A stretch of 64,000 nucleotides of DNA from the NCBI RefSeq assembly GCF_947495565.1, contig NZ_CANLZM010000008.1, positions 124,001-188,000 on the forward strand, given 5' to 3'. The notes under the pieces are model-generated. The model was not told where the DNA came from. It did no database searches and was given only the letters and a program-made list of their open reading frames with translations. The stretch's first letter is position 1, and each line of letters opens with the position of its first letter. Source of the stretch: an uncultured Pontibacter sp. Its GTDB lineage: Bacteria > Bacteroidota > Bacteroidia > Cytophagales > Hymenobacteraceae. The position numbers were made by a program, and so were the translations under genes. Below, in pieces: positions 41,950 to 49,507 of this stretch.

Positions 41950-42924
41950 TTAGGCTACCAGTTCTACGCTGCCTTTTTGCTCGGCTGGCGCTGCCTTCTG
42001 TTGTTGCTGCCGCTGTTGCTCCCACTCCTGCTGCAGCATTTTAGAGGTTTTGCGGCTGCCGTCGTGGCTCCAACCCGGAGGTCCGAAAACATACATAAAC
42101 TTAGCCTTCCAAGACTTCACGCTGCGCACATCCTTCCAAATGTCGTTAAACTCATGGAAATTCAGTGTGATAGGGTCGTGTTTGGTTGGCGGGTGCAGCA
42201 CGCCAAACTTAGTTTCCAGGTTCTTGTCTTTATCCAGATACGTACCAAACAGCTTATCCCAGATAATGAGTATGCCGCCGTGGTTGCGGTCCAGGTACTC
42301 TATGTTGCAGGCGTGGTGCACCTGGTGTACCCAAGGTGTGTTAAACACCTGCCCAAACACCGGAATTTTAGGTACCAGTGTAGAGTGCAGGAAGAACTGG
42401 TAAATTGAGTTAAACGACATGCACAGCGCAATCATGACGGGATTGAACCCAAGTATTGGCAGCCACAGCCAGTAAATAGGCTTGTACAGAAAGATCGTCC
42501 AGCCGTTGCGGAAAGCGGTGCCCAGGTTAAACTTATCGGAGGAGTGATGCACTAGGTGCGCTGCCCAAAATATTCTGATAGTGTGGCAGAAACGGTGATG
42601 CCAGTAAAAATTGAAATCATCGCCGATGAGGCAAAGCACCCACACCCACCAAGCCCAGCCAAGGTTTTCGTACCCCAGAAACTCTACACGCAGCGGCTCA
42701 AACAATTTATAAAACAGGAAAAATAAGCCGATCTGGTAAGCTTTGGTGAGCGTGTTTAGCAGCGCTGCCCCTAAGCCAACCCAGGTGCTGGCCATAGAAT
42801 CTTTAAAGCTGTAAAGTTCCTTATCCTCCCGGTAACTGATGTAAGCCTCGCCCGCTATAAGTATAACAAAGATAGGCACAAAGTAAGTGAAAGGGTTAGG
42901 CATCTGGTCAAACAGAATTTCCAT
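41950..42924 (-). CDS. Sterol desaturase / fatty acid hydroxylase family protein
   Basis: A 324-residue inner-membrane protein with several helices and the His-rich di-iron motifs of the family: HHRFCHT, HLVHHSSDKFN and, further on, HQVHHACN. Such enzymes hydroxylate or desaturate lipids with O2; in bacteria they include hydroxylases of fatty acids, sphingolipids and carotenoids, and the substrate here is unknown. I chose ATG 42924 because the upstream extension to 42981 adds a poor N-terminus. The C-terminal 35 residues are charged with a Gln-rich stretch. The gene converges on the preceding lipoprotein gene and is divergent from gluQ. Confidence 0.9.
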   Translation of the reverse strand: MEILFDQMPNPFTYFVPIFVILIAGEAYISYREDKELYSFKDSMASTWVGLGAALLNTLTKAYQIGLFFLFYKLFEPLRVEFLGYENLGWAWWVWVLCLIGDDFNFYWHHRFCHTIRIFWAAHLVHHSSDKFNLGTAFRNGWTIFLYKPIYWLWLPILGFNPVMIALCMSFNSIYQFFLHSTLVPKIPVFGQVFNTPWVHQVHHACNIEYLDRNHGGILIIWDKLFGTYLDKDKNLETKFGVLHPPTKHDPITLNFHEFNDIWKDVRSVKSWKAKFMYVFGPPGWSHDGSRKTSKMLQQEWEQQRQQQQKAAPAEQKGSVELVA

Positions 42925-43225
42925 AGGCAAGTGTTGGGTAAGTATAATATAAAGCGGCGCACTTGATTTAGGGCACCGCACAATCCACTAATTTACGTAA
43001 ATTTATACTTCAGTCCTATTTTAGCGGTTGCAGCTGAAGCTGAAAAATCATAACTGAATATATAGTTTACAGCTTAAACTTATTACAATATCTAAAGTTT
43101 AAAAGAGTAGGCAAAATCTTATTTTTCGCAGCTAAACCCTGCTTTGCCAGCCTTGTAACTGGCAGCAACAACCTGATTAGTGTATCTACTGACATAAGCT
43201 AAAGGCGCTAAGAACCTGCATCCCT
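42925..43225. other. Divergent intergenic region, 301 bp
   Basis: It separates the desaturase-like gene from the gluQ gene and must hold both promoters, but no good -33/-7 pair was seen. It carries AAGTATA words at 42936 and 43005 (the latter in the opposite orientation). Confidence 0.5.
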
Positions 43226-44167
43226 ATGGCCCAAACGCAAAGGCTAAAAACACGCATCGCCCCTACTCCCAGCGGCTACCTGCACCTGGGCAACGCGCTC
43301 TCGTTTGCCATTACCTGGGCACTGGCAAGGCAGCAAAACGGCACCATTATACTTCGCATTGATGATCTAGATAACGCGCGCTTCAGGCAAGAGTACCTGC
43401 AGGATATTTTTGATACGCTGCACTTTATGGGCTTGGATTATGATGAAGGCCCAACCGATGCCGAAGGTTTTTTGAAGCACTACTCACAGCACCTGCGCCT
43501 GCCACGCTACCACGCCTTGCTACAGCAACTCGTGGAGAAAGGCGAAGTATACGCCTGCCCCTGCTCCCGTAAACAGCTGTCGGCTTTGCTAGATAGCGCC
43601 TGCAGCCTGCATACCTGCCGCCATGAACTGCTGCCCCTGCAGCAGCCCGATATTGCCTGGCGCATCCACATTCCGCAAAACACAAAGGTGAGTTTTACAG
43701 ATCAGCTGCTGCACACCTGCACCATACATCTCGCTGAAGAAATGCCTGACTTTGTGGTGCAGCGCAAAGAGGGCATACCCGCTTACCAAATCGCCTCGCT
43801 CTCGGATGACCTGGAAATGGGCATAAACACTGTTGTGCGAGGCGAAGATCTGCTCACTTCTACGGCTGCGCAGCTTTACCTAGCCCAAAAGCTTGGCGCG
43901 GAGCAGTTTTCAAGTATAAACTTTGTGCACCACCCGCTGGTGCTGGAGCCGGAGGGCGGCAAGCTTTCCAAGTCGCACGATTCGCTTTCTATAGCGGAGA
44001 TGCGTAAAAATGGCCTTAGCAGCAAAGCGCTTTGGCAAACAATAACCCGCACGTTGGGCTGGGGCGAGGCAGGCGTAGTAGACGCTAAGAGCTTTTTAAA
44101 CAGGTTTGCACTGGCAGATTTAAAGCAGCCCGGCAAACAGAGCCTGCAGGCGCAGGGCGCTGAGTAA
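43226..44167 (+). CDS. gluQ: Glutamyl-Q tRNA(Asp) synthetase
   Basis: A 313-residue protein like the catalytic core of glutamyl-tRNA synthetase without the anticodon-binding domain. The HIGH-type motif is PSGYLHLGN (15-23), the KMSKS-type is GKLSKS, and a zinc-binding Cys set (ACPCSRKQL then CSLHTC) is present as in GluQRS. GluQRS attaches glutamate to the queuine base of tRNA(Asp). The length and lack of a C-terminal domain exclude a normal GltX. The ATG at 43226 is the first in frame. It is probably a single-gene unit. Confidence 0.9.
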   Translation: MAQTQRLKTRIAPTPSGYLHLGNALSFAITWALARQQNGTIILRIDDLDNARFRQEYLQDIFDTLHFMGLDYDEGPTDAEGFLKHYSQHLRLPRYHALLQQLVEKGEVYACPCSRKQLSALLDSACSLHTCRHELLPLQQPDIAWRIHIPQNTKVSFTDQLLHTCTIHLAEEMPDFVVQRKEGIPAYQIASLSDDLEMGINTVVRGEDLLTSTAAQLYLAQKLGAEQFSSINFVHHPLVLEPEGGKLSKSHDSLSIAEMRKNGLSSKALWQTITRTLGWGEAGVVDAKSFLNRFALADLKQPGKQSLQAQGAE

Positions 44168-44356
44168 CCGGGTTAGCCATTCCTGCCATACTTTGCAAAA
44201 GGAGAAAGGCTGTAAGTGTGTTGGATAAAGTATAAATTCCGTTGCTACCGCCTGACACTAAAGCAAGCAGCGGCTCGCATACAAGTATAAAATAGGTTAA
44301 GCAGCTCACGCCAGCTGGAAATTCTGCCCGTGCACAAGTGGCTCAACCATAAAAAA

Positions 44357-44382
44357 CGGCAGCCACTTTTCAGCAGCTGCCG
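44357..44382 (-). terminator. Rho-independent terminator of DUF2911 gene
   Basis: A CGGCAGC/GCTGCCG stem is followed on the minus strand by a T run, 25 bp downstream of the gene's stop. Confidence 0.75.
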
Positions 44383-44407
44383 CTCATTACACTTTGTTCA
44401 GAAAACG

Positions 44408-44932
44408 CTACTGTACCGCCTGTATGCTAACGGGCACCTCCAGGTTCTCCCAGCTCAGCAGCAGCCCCTGGTCAGTTACATCATACTTCAGCCGCTCGTT
44501 CATCTCACCTGATTTTCGGGGAGTAACGGTTACGCGCAGCGCGTCCTCCTTCTCGTCGTACTGCGTGCCCCACTGCTTTGCTTTTTTGTTGAAGATCACC
44601 ACCCACTCATCCTCGCCTGGCAAAGTATAAAAGCTATACGTACCTGCCGCCAACGGTTCACCTTCCACCATCACATCCTTATCAAACGTAACAGTGGTCG
44701 CCTCGTTGGCTCCGGAACGCCACACCTGGCCGTAAGGCACCAGCCCACCCCAAATGTTACGGTCTTTCACCGATGGGCTGCTGTAGTTAACGGTTACGTT
44801 GGCATCGCCTACTTTACCTGAGGCAGTGGCTGCCGGACTGGCTTTAGGTTTTGCGTCTTGCGCATGCACGCCGAAAGACATCAGAACACCGATCAGCAGC
44901 ATCCACAGACTTACCAGATTTGACTTATTCAT
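44408..44932 (-). CDS. DUF2911 secreted protein
   Basis: A 174-residue protein with signal peptide (LVSLWMLLIGVLMSFGVHAQ, cut after about 24) and a single DUF2911 beta-sandwich. Its family marks are NYSSPSVKDRNIWGGLVPYG (about 49-68), ANEATTVTFDKDV and AGTYSFYTLPGEDEWVVIFN. The function of the family is unknown, and members are usually periplasmic or surface. It is on the strand opposite to gluQ and convergent with it. The ATG at 44932 is first in frame. Confidence 0.88.
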   Translation of the reverse strand: MNKSNLVSLWMLLIGVLMSFGVHAQDAKPKASPAATASGKVGDANVTVNYSSPSVKDRNIWGGLVPYGQVWRSGANEATTVTFDKDVMVEGEPLAAGTYSFYTLPGEDEWVVIFNKKAKQWGTQYDEKEDALRVTVTPRKSGEMNERLKYDVTDQGLLLSWENLEVPVSIQAVQ

Positions 44933-45120
44933 AATTTTTGCGGTTTTAGTTCAACATCAGCATACGTAAAAAGAAATCGGAAGTATAAATACCTGCCTAA
45001 TTATCAGAAGATAACACAGCGGCAGCACCGCCTCTCTTCCGTGCCATGGCGTCTGCTTCTGCTTTCTTGCGTATAGGGGGAGAAGAAACAAAACGAAGCA
45101 CCCACTGAAAAACCGATACC

Positions 45121-46524
45121 ATGCCATCATTCTTCAGCAACAGGAACACCAGAAGCTCCACCCGCACCCAGGCTAAGAAAACAACCTATACAAAAACCAG
45201 CTATACCTCGGGCGGCGGCGCTCCTTACGGTTCAGGTCGCAGCACCTCAACTTCCGAAAGAATAAGAGTTAAAGCCAGGATGAGGCGGGTCAGGCGCAGC
45301 TCGACAGTGGAAGGCGCTAAAGACAGGCTCAAAAACTTTCGGCAGGCTTCTATCCTGGCAGTAGCCGTAACCGGTTTTATAATGCTGCTTTTTAACCCAA
45401 GCGAAGACGGGCTGGCACAGGATAACAGCCCGGAAACAGTGGATTCTGTAGCGATTGTGGAGGAAGTGGCCGTGGAGGATTTGCAGCTGACTGACTCTGC
45501 CGAAAGTATAGCCGCTGAAGACACCACTACCATGGCTTCATCAAGCAAAGAGGCTGCAGGCGAAGCCATCGGTGCGCTGCAGGGCCTCTGGGACAGCTTT
45601 TTCTACAACCTGCCTAAAATGCTGATTGCCCTCGGCACCTTGGTCCTGGCCTGGGGCGTAGCCCGGCTGCTGCGGCTGCTACTGCAAAAGGTGCTGGGCC
45701 GCTGGGAGAGGTCCAATGCTATTATATCGTTACTCTCGATTGGGGTGTGGCTGCTGGCCATTGGTATTGCCATTAGCGTGGTGGCCGGCGACATAAGAGC
45801 GCTTGTAGGTTCATTGGGTTTAATCGGCCTGGCCCTGTCGTGGTCGCTGCAGACGCCAATCGAAAGCTTTACCGGCTGGCTCCTCAACTCTTTTCAGGGA
45901 TACTATCGCGTAGGCGACCGCGTGCGGGTAGGCGAGGTATTCGGGGATGTTTACCGCATTGATTTTCTGACAACCACTGTCTGGGAAATTGGCGCACCCT
46001 ACCAGCCCGGTTTTGTGCAGGCAGAGCAGCCTACAGGTCGTTTAGTTACCTTCCCGAACAACGAAATCCTGACAGGAACTGTGATCAACCTGACGCGCGA
46101 TTTCCCTTATGTGTGGGATGAATTGGCTGTAGGTATAGCCAACGAGTCGGATATACCGCTTGCCATGGAAGTGATGGGCAATGTAGCCGAAGAGTTGCTG
46201 GGCAACTACATGGTGGCGCCCGCCAGAAACTATGCCGCCCTGCTGAAACGCGCCGGTCTGGATTATGACATCGCTGATAAGCCGCAGGTTTTTATTACCC
46301 TGGAGGAGGCCTGGACCAATGTTATTATCCGTTACCTGGTAGGTGCCCGCGAACGCCGCAAATGGAAAAGCGAGCTATCCATGCGCCTCGCCAAGGAAAC
46401 AGCCAAGCCCGAATATCGCAAAAAGATCATACCTGTATACCCAAGGCAGCAACTGCAGTTCATCGACCCTACTGGCATGGCCGTGCAAGCTGATTTTATG
46501 GAAAGAGGAGGCAAACAAGTATAA
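45121..46524 (+). CDS. Mechanosensitive ion channel, MscS family
   Basis: A 467-residue protein. The first 70 residues are basic, Ser/Thr-rich and disordered; a transmembrane helix follows (about 78-93), then an acidic loop (about 95-140), two or three more helices (about 165-235) and the MscS pore and vestibule. The pore segment is ALVGSLGLIGLALSWSLQTP and the beta-domain marker is GDRVRVGEVFGDV and FPNNEILTG. The channel opens on osmotic downshift. The N-terminal extension is longer than in MscS. It is transcribed alone. Confidence 0.9.
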   Translation: MPSFFSNRNTRSSTRTQAKKTTYTKTSYTSGGGAPYGSGRSTSTSERIRVKARMRRVRRSSTVEGAKDRLKNFRQASILAVAVTGFIMLLFNPSEDGLAQDNSPETVDSVAIVEEVAVEDLQLTDSAESIAAEDTTTMASSSKEAAGEAIGALQGLWDSFFYNLPKMLIALGTLVLAWGVARLLRLLLQKVLGRWERSNAIISLLSIGVWLLAIGIAISVVAGDIRALVGSLGLIGLALSWSLQTPIESFTGWLLNSFQGYYRVGDRVRVGEVFGDVYRIDFLTTTVWEIGAPYQPGFVQAEQPTGRLVTFPNNEILTGTVINLTRDFPYVWDELAVGIANESDIPLAMEVMGNVAEELLGNYMVAPARNYAALLKRAGLDYDIADKPQVFITLEEAWTNVIIRYLVGARERRKWKSELSMRLAKETAKPEYRKKIIPVYPRQQLQFIDPTGMAVQADFMERGGKQV

Positions 46525-46747
46525 ACCGTACTCTCTTTTAAGCAAAGCACATTTGCAGGAAATATGATGTTTTGTGCTGATAACCGGGCTGCGATTAAGG
46601 TCAGGTTAGAGCTTTAAAATCATGCTTACAAGCTATAGAAAGAAGCTTAGGATGTGATTATACCTATTATTGTGCAGCGGTAAAGTATGGCGCTAAAATC
46701 GGTAGCTTTGCACTTCTTTTCAGTAGATTACCATTTCGCATACAGCT

Positions 46748-47821
46748 ATGCCAAAATCCGATAAACTTGCCCGGCAGTTTACGCCGCAAATCGCCACTCC
46801 GGAAAATAACCGGCTAACCGAACTGCAGCAGCAGTTTAACCAAAAGGTAAAACAGATAGACCACCTGAAGCAGGAAATTGCCGCCAGACATGCAAGTATA
46901 AACCAGGCGCAGAGGCGTATCGAAAAAGAGCTGCGCCCCCTGATAAGGCAAGTAACAGAAAAGCGCGTGGAGCTGGCACGGCTACTAGACGAAGCCTATA
47001 CGTTGCCGTTTTTCAAGAAACGTGAGAGTGAGAAACTCGCCTTGCTGATTGCAGACATTGCTCAGGAACTGATCGAGCGATACGGGCGCGAGGACATGCT
47101 GCACCTTTACAACAAGTATGCTGCGTCTCCTTATGAAGCAAGTATAAACCGCCACGAACAGCATACCCCAAATGAGGCAGAGGATATATTCAAAGATATT
47201 TTCGGTGATAACGCTGATGCAGAAACCGGTAGCTTAGATGATTTTGAAGATATACAGGCACAGCTGGACCGGGAGATGGAGCAGCGGGAACGGGAAAAGC
47301 AAAACCGCCAGAAAAGCCGGAAAACTAAAGCGCAGCTAGCAAAAGAAGCCCAGGCGAAAGCGGAACTCAGCAACATCAGCAAAGCCAGTCGCAAGTTATA
47401 CACAGAACTCGCCAAGCAGTTGCACCCCGATAAAGAGCAGAACGAAACCGCACGCGCCTGGAAAGAAGAAGCCATGAAACGGGTGACGCTGGCTTACCAC
47501 CACGACGACTTTTTTGAGCTGCTGCGCCTGCAGGCAGAGTTTATGCAGGAACAGGGACCAACATTGCAGAAGCTCCCGGATGCACAGCTGGAGTATTACA
47601 TAAAAATGCTGACAGACCAGACAAACAGCCTGCAGGCAGAACTTCAGCGGTTTTCTACCGGACCCGATGCTGCCTTTTACACCAGTTTTTGCGGCAGCCC
47701 CAAACAAATGGACCACAAGTTTAAAGCCGCCAAAGAAGACCTAAACATGGAGCTGCAAAGCCTAAAGCAAAACCTCCGCGACCTGCAGGACCCGCAGCTC
47801 ATCAGAATGCTTTTGAAGTAA
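46748..47821 (+). CDS. Coiled-coil protein with central J domain
   Basis: A 357-residue soluble protein. Residues about 20-115 form a long charged coiled coil, followed by an acidic segment and a Lys/Glu/Arg-rich basic helix (about 175-205). A J-like domain occupies about 208-265: KLYTELAKQLHPDKEQNETA, with the HPD tripeptide at 226-228, and a following helix ARAWKEEAMKRVTLAYHHDD. It is unusual in that the J domain is internal and lacks the usual G/F region. The C-terminal 90 residues are helical. It may recruit Hsp70 to a coiled-coil-bound client. A -7-like TAGCTTTG at 46703-46710 precedes it. The HAD gene follows after 61 bp. Confidence 0.8.
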   Translation: MPKSDKLARQFTPQIATPENNRLTELQQQFNQKVKQIDHLKQEIAARHASINQAQRRIEKELRPLIRQVTEKRVELARLLDEAYTLPFFKKRESEKLALLIADIAQELIERYGREDMLHLYNKYAASPYEASINRHEQHTPNEAEDIFKDIFGDNADAETGSLDDFEDIQAQLDREMEQREREKQNRQKSRKTKAQLAKEAQAKAELSNISKASRKLYTELAKQLHPDKEQNETARAWKEEAMKRVTLAYHHDDFFELLRLQAEFMQEQGPTLQKLPDAQLEYYIKMLTDQTNSLQAELQRFSTGPDAAFYTSFCGSPKQMDHKFKAAKEDLNMELQSLKQNLRDLQDPQLIRMLLK

Positions 47822-47882
47822 ACATACTCCCACCCCTAACGCGTATACAGGGCATATCCACAGAAACCTAACATAGCTCCAG

Positions 47883-48584
47883 ATGCACCACGATACTGAA
47901 AACTTATCCAAAGGCCGCCCTACTGTTTTACTGTTCGATGTAAACGAAACTTTACTCGACTTATCTGCCATGCAAAAAGCCGTGAACCATACTTTTGGCA
48001 ACGAGCTGGCTTTTAAGTTATGGTTCTCTTATTTGTTAACGTATGCGCTCGTGGAGAACTCAACCGGCACCTACCACGATTTTAGCGAAGTAGGCAAAGC
48101 CGCTATGCAAATGGTGACAAAAGTGATAGGCAAGGATGTGCCTCAGGAAAAGCAACAGGAACTGGTGGGTATGGTAAAGGAAACGCAACCGCACCCCGAC
48201 GTTATACCTGGTTTAAAGAAGCTGAAAGAGGCAGGTTTCCGGCTGGCCACGCTTACAAATTCTCCTGCCAAATCAAGTATACCGCACCTGGAGCAGGTTG
48301 GCCTGAAGTCTTATTTTGAAGAAACCTTTAGTGTGGATAGCGTGGAAAAATTCAAACCCCATGGCAGTCCTTACCAGTATGCTGCAGATCAGTTAGGTGT
48401 TGCCATAGGTGATGTAATGATGGTTGCCGCCCATGGTTGGGATATGGCTGGTGCCTTACGTGGCGGCCTGCGTGCAGCTTTTATTTCACGCCCCGGCCAG
48501 GCACTTTACCCCCTCGCCCCGGAGCCGGAACTTACCGCCCCTAACCTGCTGGAGCTGGCCGATATGCTGGTAGAGATGAAGTAG
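47883..48584 (+). CDS. Haloacid dehalogenase type II (HAD superfamily)
   Basis: A 233-residue HAD hydrolase with the nucleophile motif LLFDVNETLLDL (Asp19), a cap domain inserted at about 30-105, LTNSPAKSS (motif II), KFKPHGSPYQYA (motif III Lys) and VAAHGWDMAGAL (motif IV). The VNETL sequence is the marker of the L-2-haloacid dehalogenase type, which hydrolyses short 2-halo acids, but many HADs of this type have other substrates. It is cytoplasmic. It lies 61 bp after the J-domain gene and the broken transposase follows. Confidence 0.9.
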   Translation: MHHDTENLSKGRPTVLLFDVNETLLDLSAMQKAVNHTFGNELAFKLWFSYLLTYALVENSTGTYHDFSEVGKAAMQMVTKVIGKDVPQEKQQELVGMVKETQPHPDVIPGLKKLKEAGFRLATLTNSPAKSSIPHLEQVGLKSYFEETFSVDSVEKFKPHGSPYQYAADQLGVAIGDVMMVAAHGWDMAGALRGGLRAAFISRPGQALYPLAPEPELTAPNLLELADMLVEMK

Positions 48585-48628
48585 CTGATAACAAGTATAA
48601 TTACGCTGTTTCAGGCAAGCCTGTTATT

Positions 48629-48656
48629 GCTCTTCGGATTGTAAATCCGAAAGAGC
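48629..48656. repeat. REP-like hairpin 1 upstream of transposase
   Basis: Imperfect palindrome GCTCTTCGGATT ... AAATCCGAAAGAGC. It belongs with the hairpins at 48678-48700 and 49302-49322 that flank the RAYT gene. Confidence 0.7.
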
Positions 48657-48677
48657 GTGGGGAATTTACCCTCTGCT

Positions 48678-48700
48678 CTTTCGGATTTGCAATCCGAAAG
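48678..48700. repeat. REP-like hairpin 2 upstream of transposase
   Basis: A near-perfect palindrome CTTTCGGATTTGCAATCCG plus AAAG. Together with 48629-48656 it makes an inverted pair, the usual arrangement at the end of a RAYT/REP element. Confidence 0.7.
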
Positions 48701-48750
48701 TTTTTTACTACCAGGATTTATAATCCGCCACCAACCACGTATCCAGTTGC

Positions 48751-49296
48751 ATGGGGCTGAAAAACAAAGTACATACAGGTTATTTATACTTCCTCAGGCT
48801 GACTGTAGTAGATTGGGTAGATGTGTTCACGCGCCCTGTTTACCGGCATATTGTTATCGACTCTTTGAAATACTGCCAATAACACAAAGGCTTGGAATTG
48901 TACGCATGGTGCCTGATGAGTAACCACCTGCACCTGATAGCCGGCGCCACAGAAGGACATATCCTGTCAGATATTCTCCGGGACTTTAAGAAATTCTCTA
49001 ACAAAGCTATTGTAAAGGCGATACAGGAAGAAAATGAAAGCCGCAAAGATTGGCTTCTCAACCGTTTTGCTTTCGCAGCGGCCAACGATGTAAAAACTAA
49101 GAACTTCAAATTCTGGCAAGACGGCAACGAAGCCAAAGAGCTACACTCAAACAGCTTCATGGAGCAGAAACTGCAGTACATTCACCAAAACCCTGTGGTG
49201 GCTGAGATTGTAGCCGAACCGGAGCATTACCTGTATAGCTCCGCCCCGAATTACGCTGGTCAGCTCGGGCTGCTGGATGTTATTTTGCTGGAGTAG
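48751..49296 (+). pseudogene. REP-associated tyrosine transposase (RAYT) with in-frame stop
   Basis: Continuous reading of 182 codons encodes an IS200-like Y1 transposase: MGLKNKVHTGYLYFLRLTVV at the start, the HUH motif NHLHL (codons about 59-63), and the catalytic Tyr in QYIHQNPVV. A TAA at 48880-48882 (codon 44) interrupts it; downstream residues read HKGLELYAWCLMSNHLHL without any frameshift. The stop is one C-to-T change away from Gln, or one A-to-T from Lys, the residues usual here. A fragment starting from TTG 48892 (134 codons) would keep the HUH and Tyr but lose the first strands. RAYTs move or maintain REP hairpins; three lie around the gene. The gene is probably inactive. Confidence 0.85.
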
Positions 49297-49301
49297 AAAT
49301 A

Positions 49302-49322
49302 GGATTGCAAATCCGAAAGAGC
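49302..49322. repeat. REP-like hairpin 3 downstream of transposase
   Basis: Starts GGATTGCAAATCCGAAAGAG and ends the RAYT region, opposite the two upstream hairpins; it lies just after the pseudogene stop. Confidence 0.65.
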
Positions 49323-49426
49323 GGGATCACTTCTTATTTAAAAACCTATTTCAAGGTAAAAAGCTCTCCCTCCCCCGCAACCTTCTCCTGCTCCCTCCTG
49401 TTCAGGTATAGACAATTGTTTATTTG

Positions 49427-49434
49427 TATCTTTG
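49427..49434 (+). promoter_or_regulatory. Candidate -7 element of mfd
   Basis: TATCTTTG fits the Bacteroidota -7 consensus TAnnTTTG and lies 74 bp before the mfd ATG. I could not find a well-spaced -33 TTG, so this is only a candidate. Confidence 0.35.
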
Positions 49435-49507
49435 TAAAGAAGAAGCTGCAGAACACGACTAGCTAAAAGTCCTGTGTTCTGCCTTTGCTGTTTTGTTATA
49501 GAGCTGA

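Noticed and set aside
48892-49296. A short transposase gene starting at TTG
   Set aside because: Reading upstream in the same frame shows the missing N-terminus after a stop, so it is the tail of a broken RAYT, not a complete small gene.
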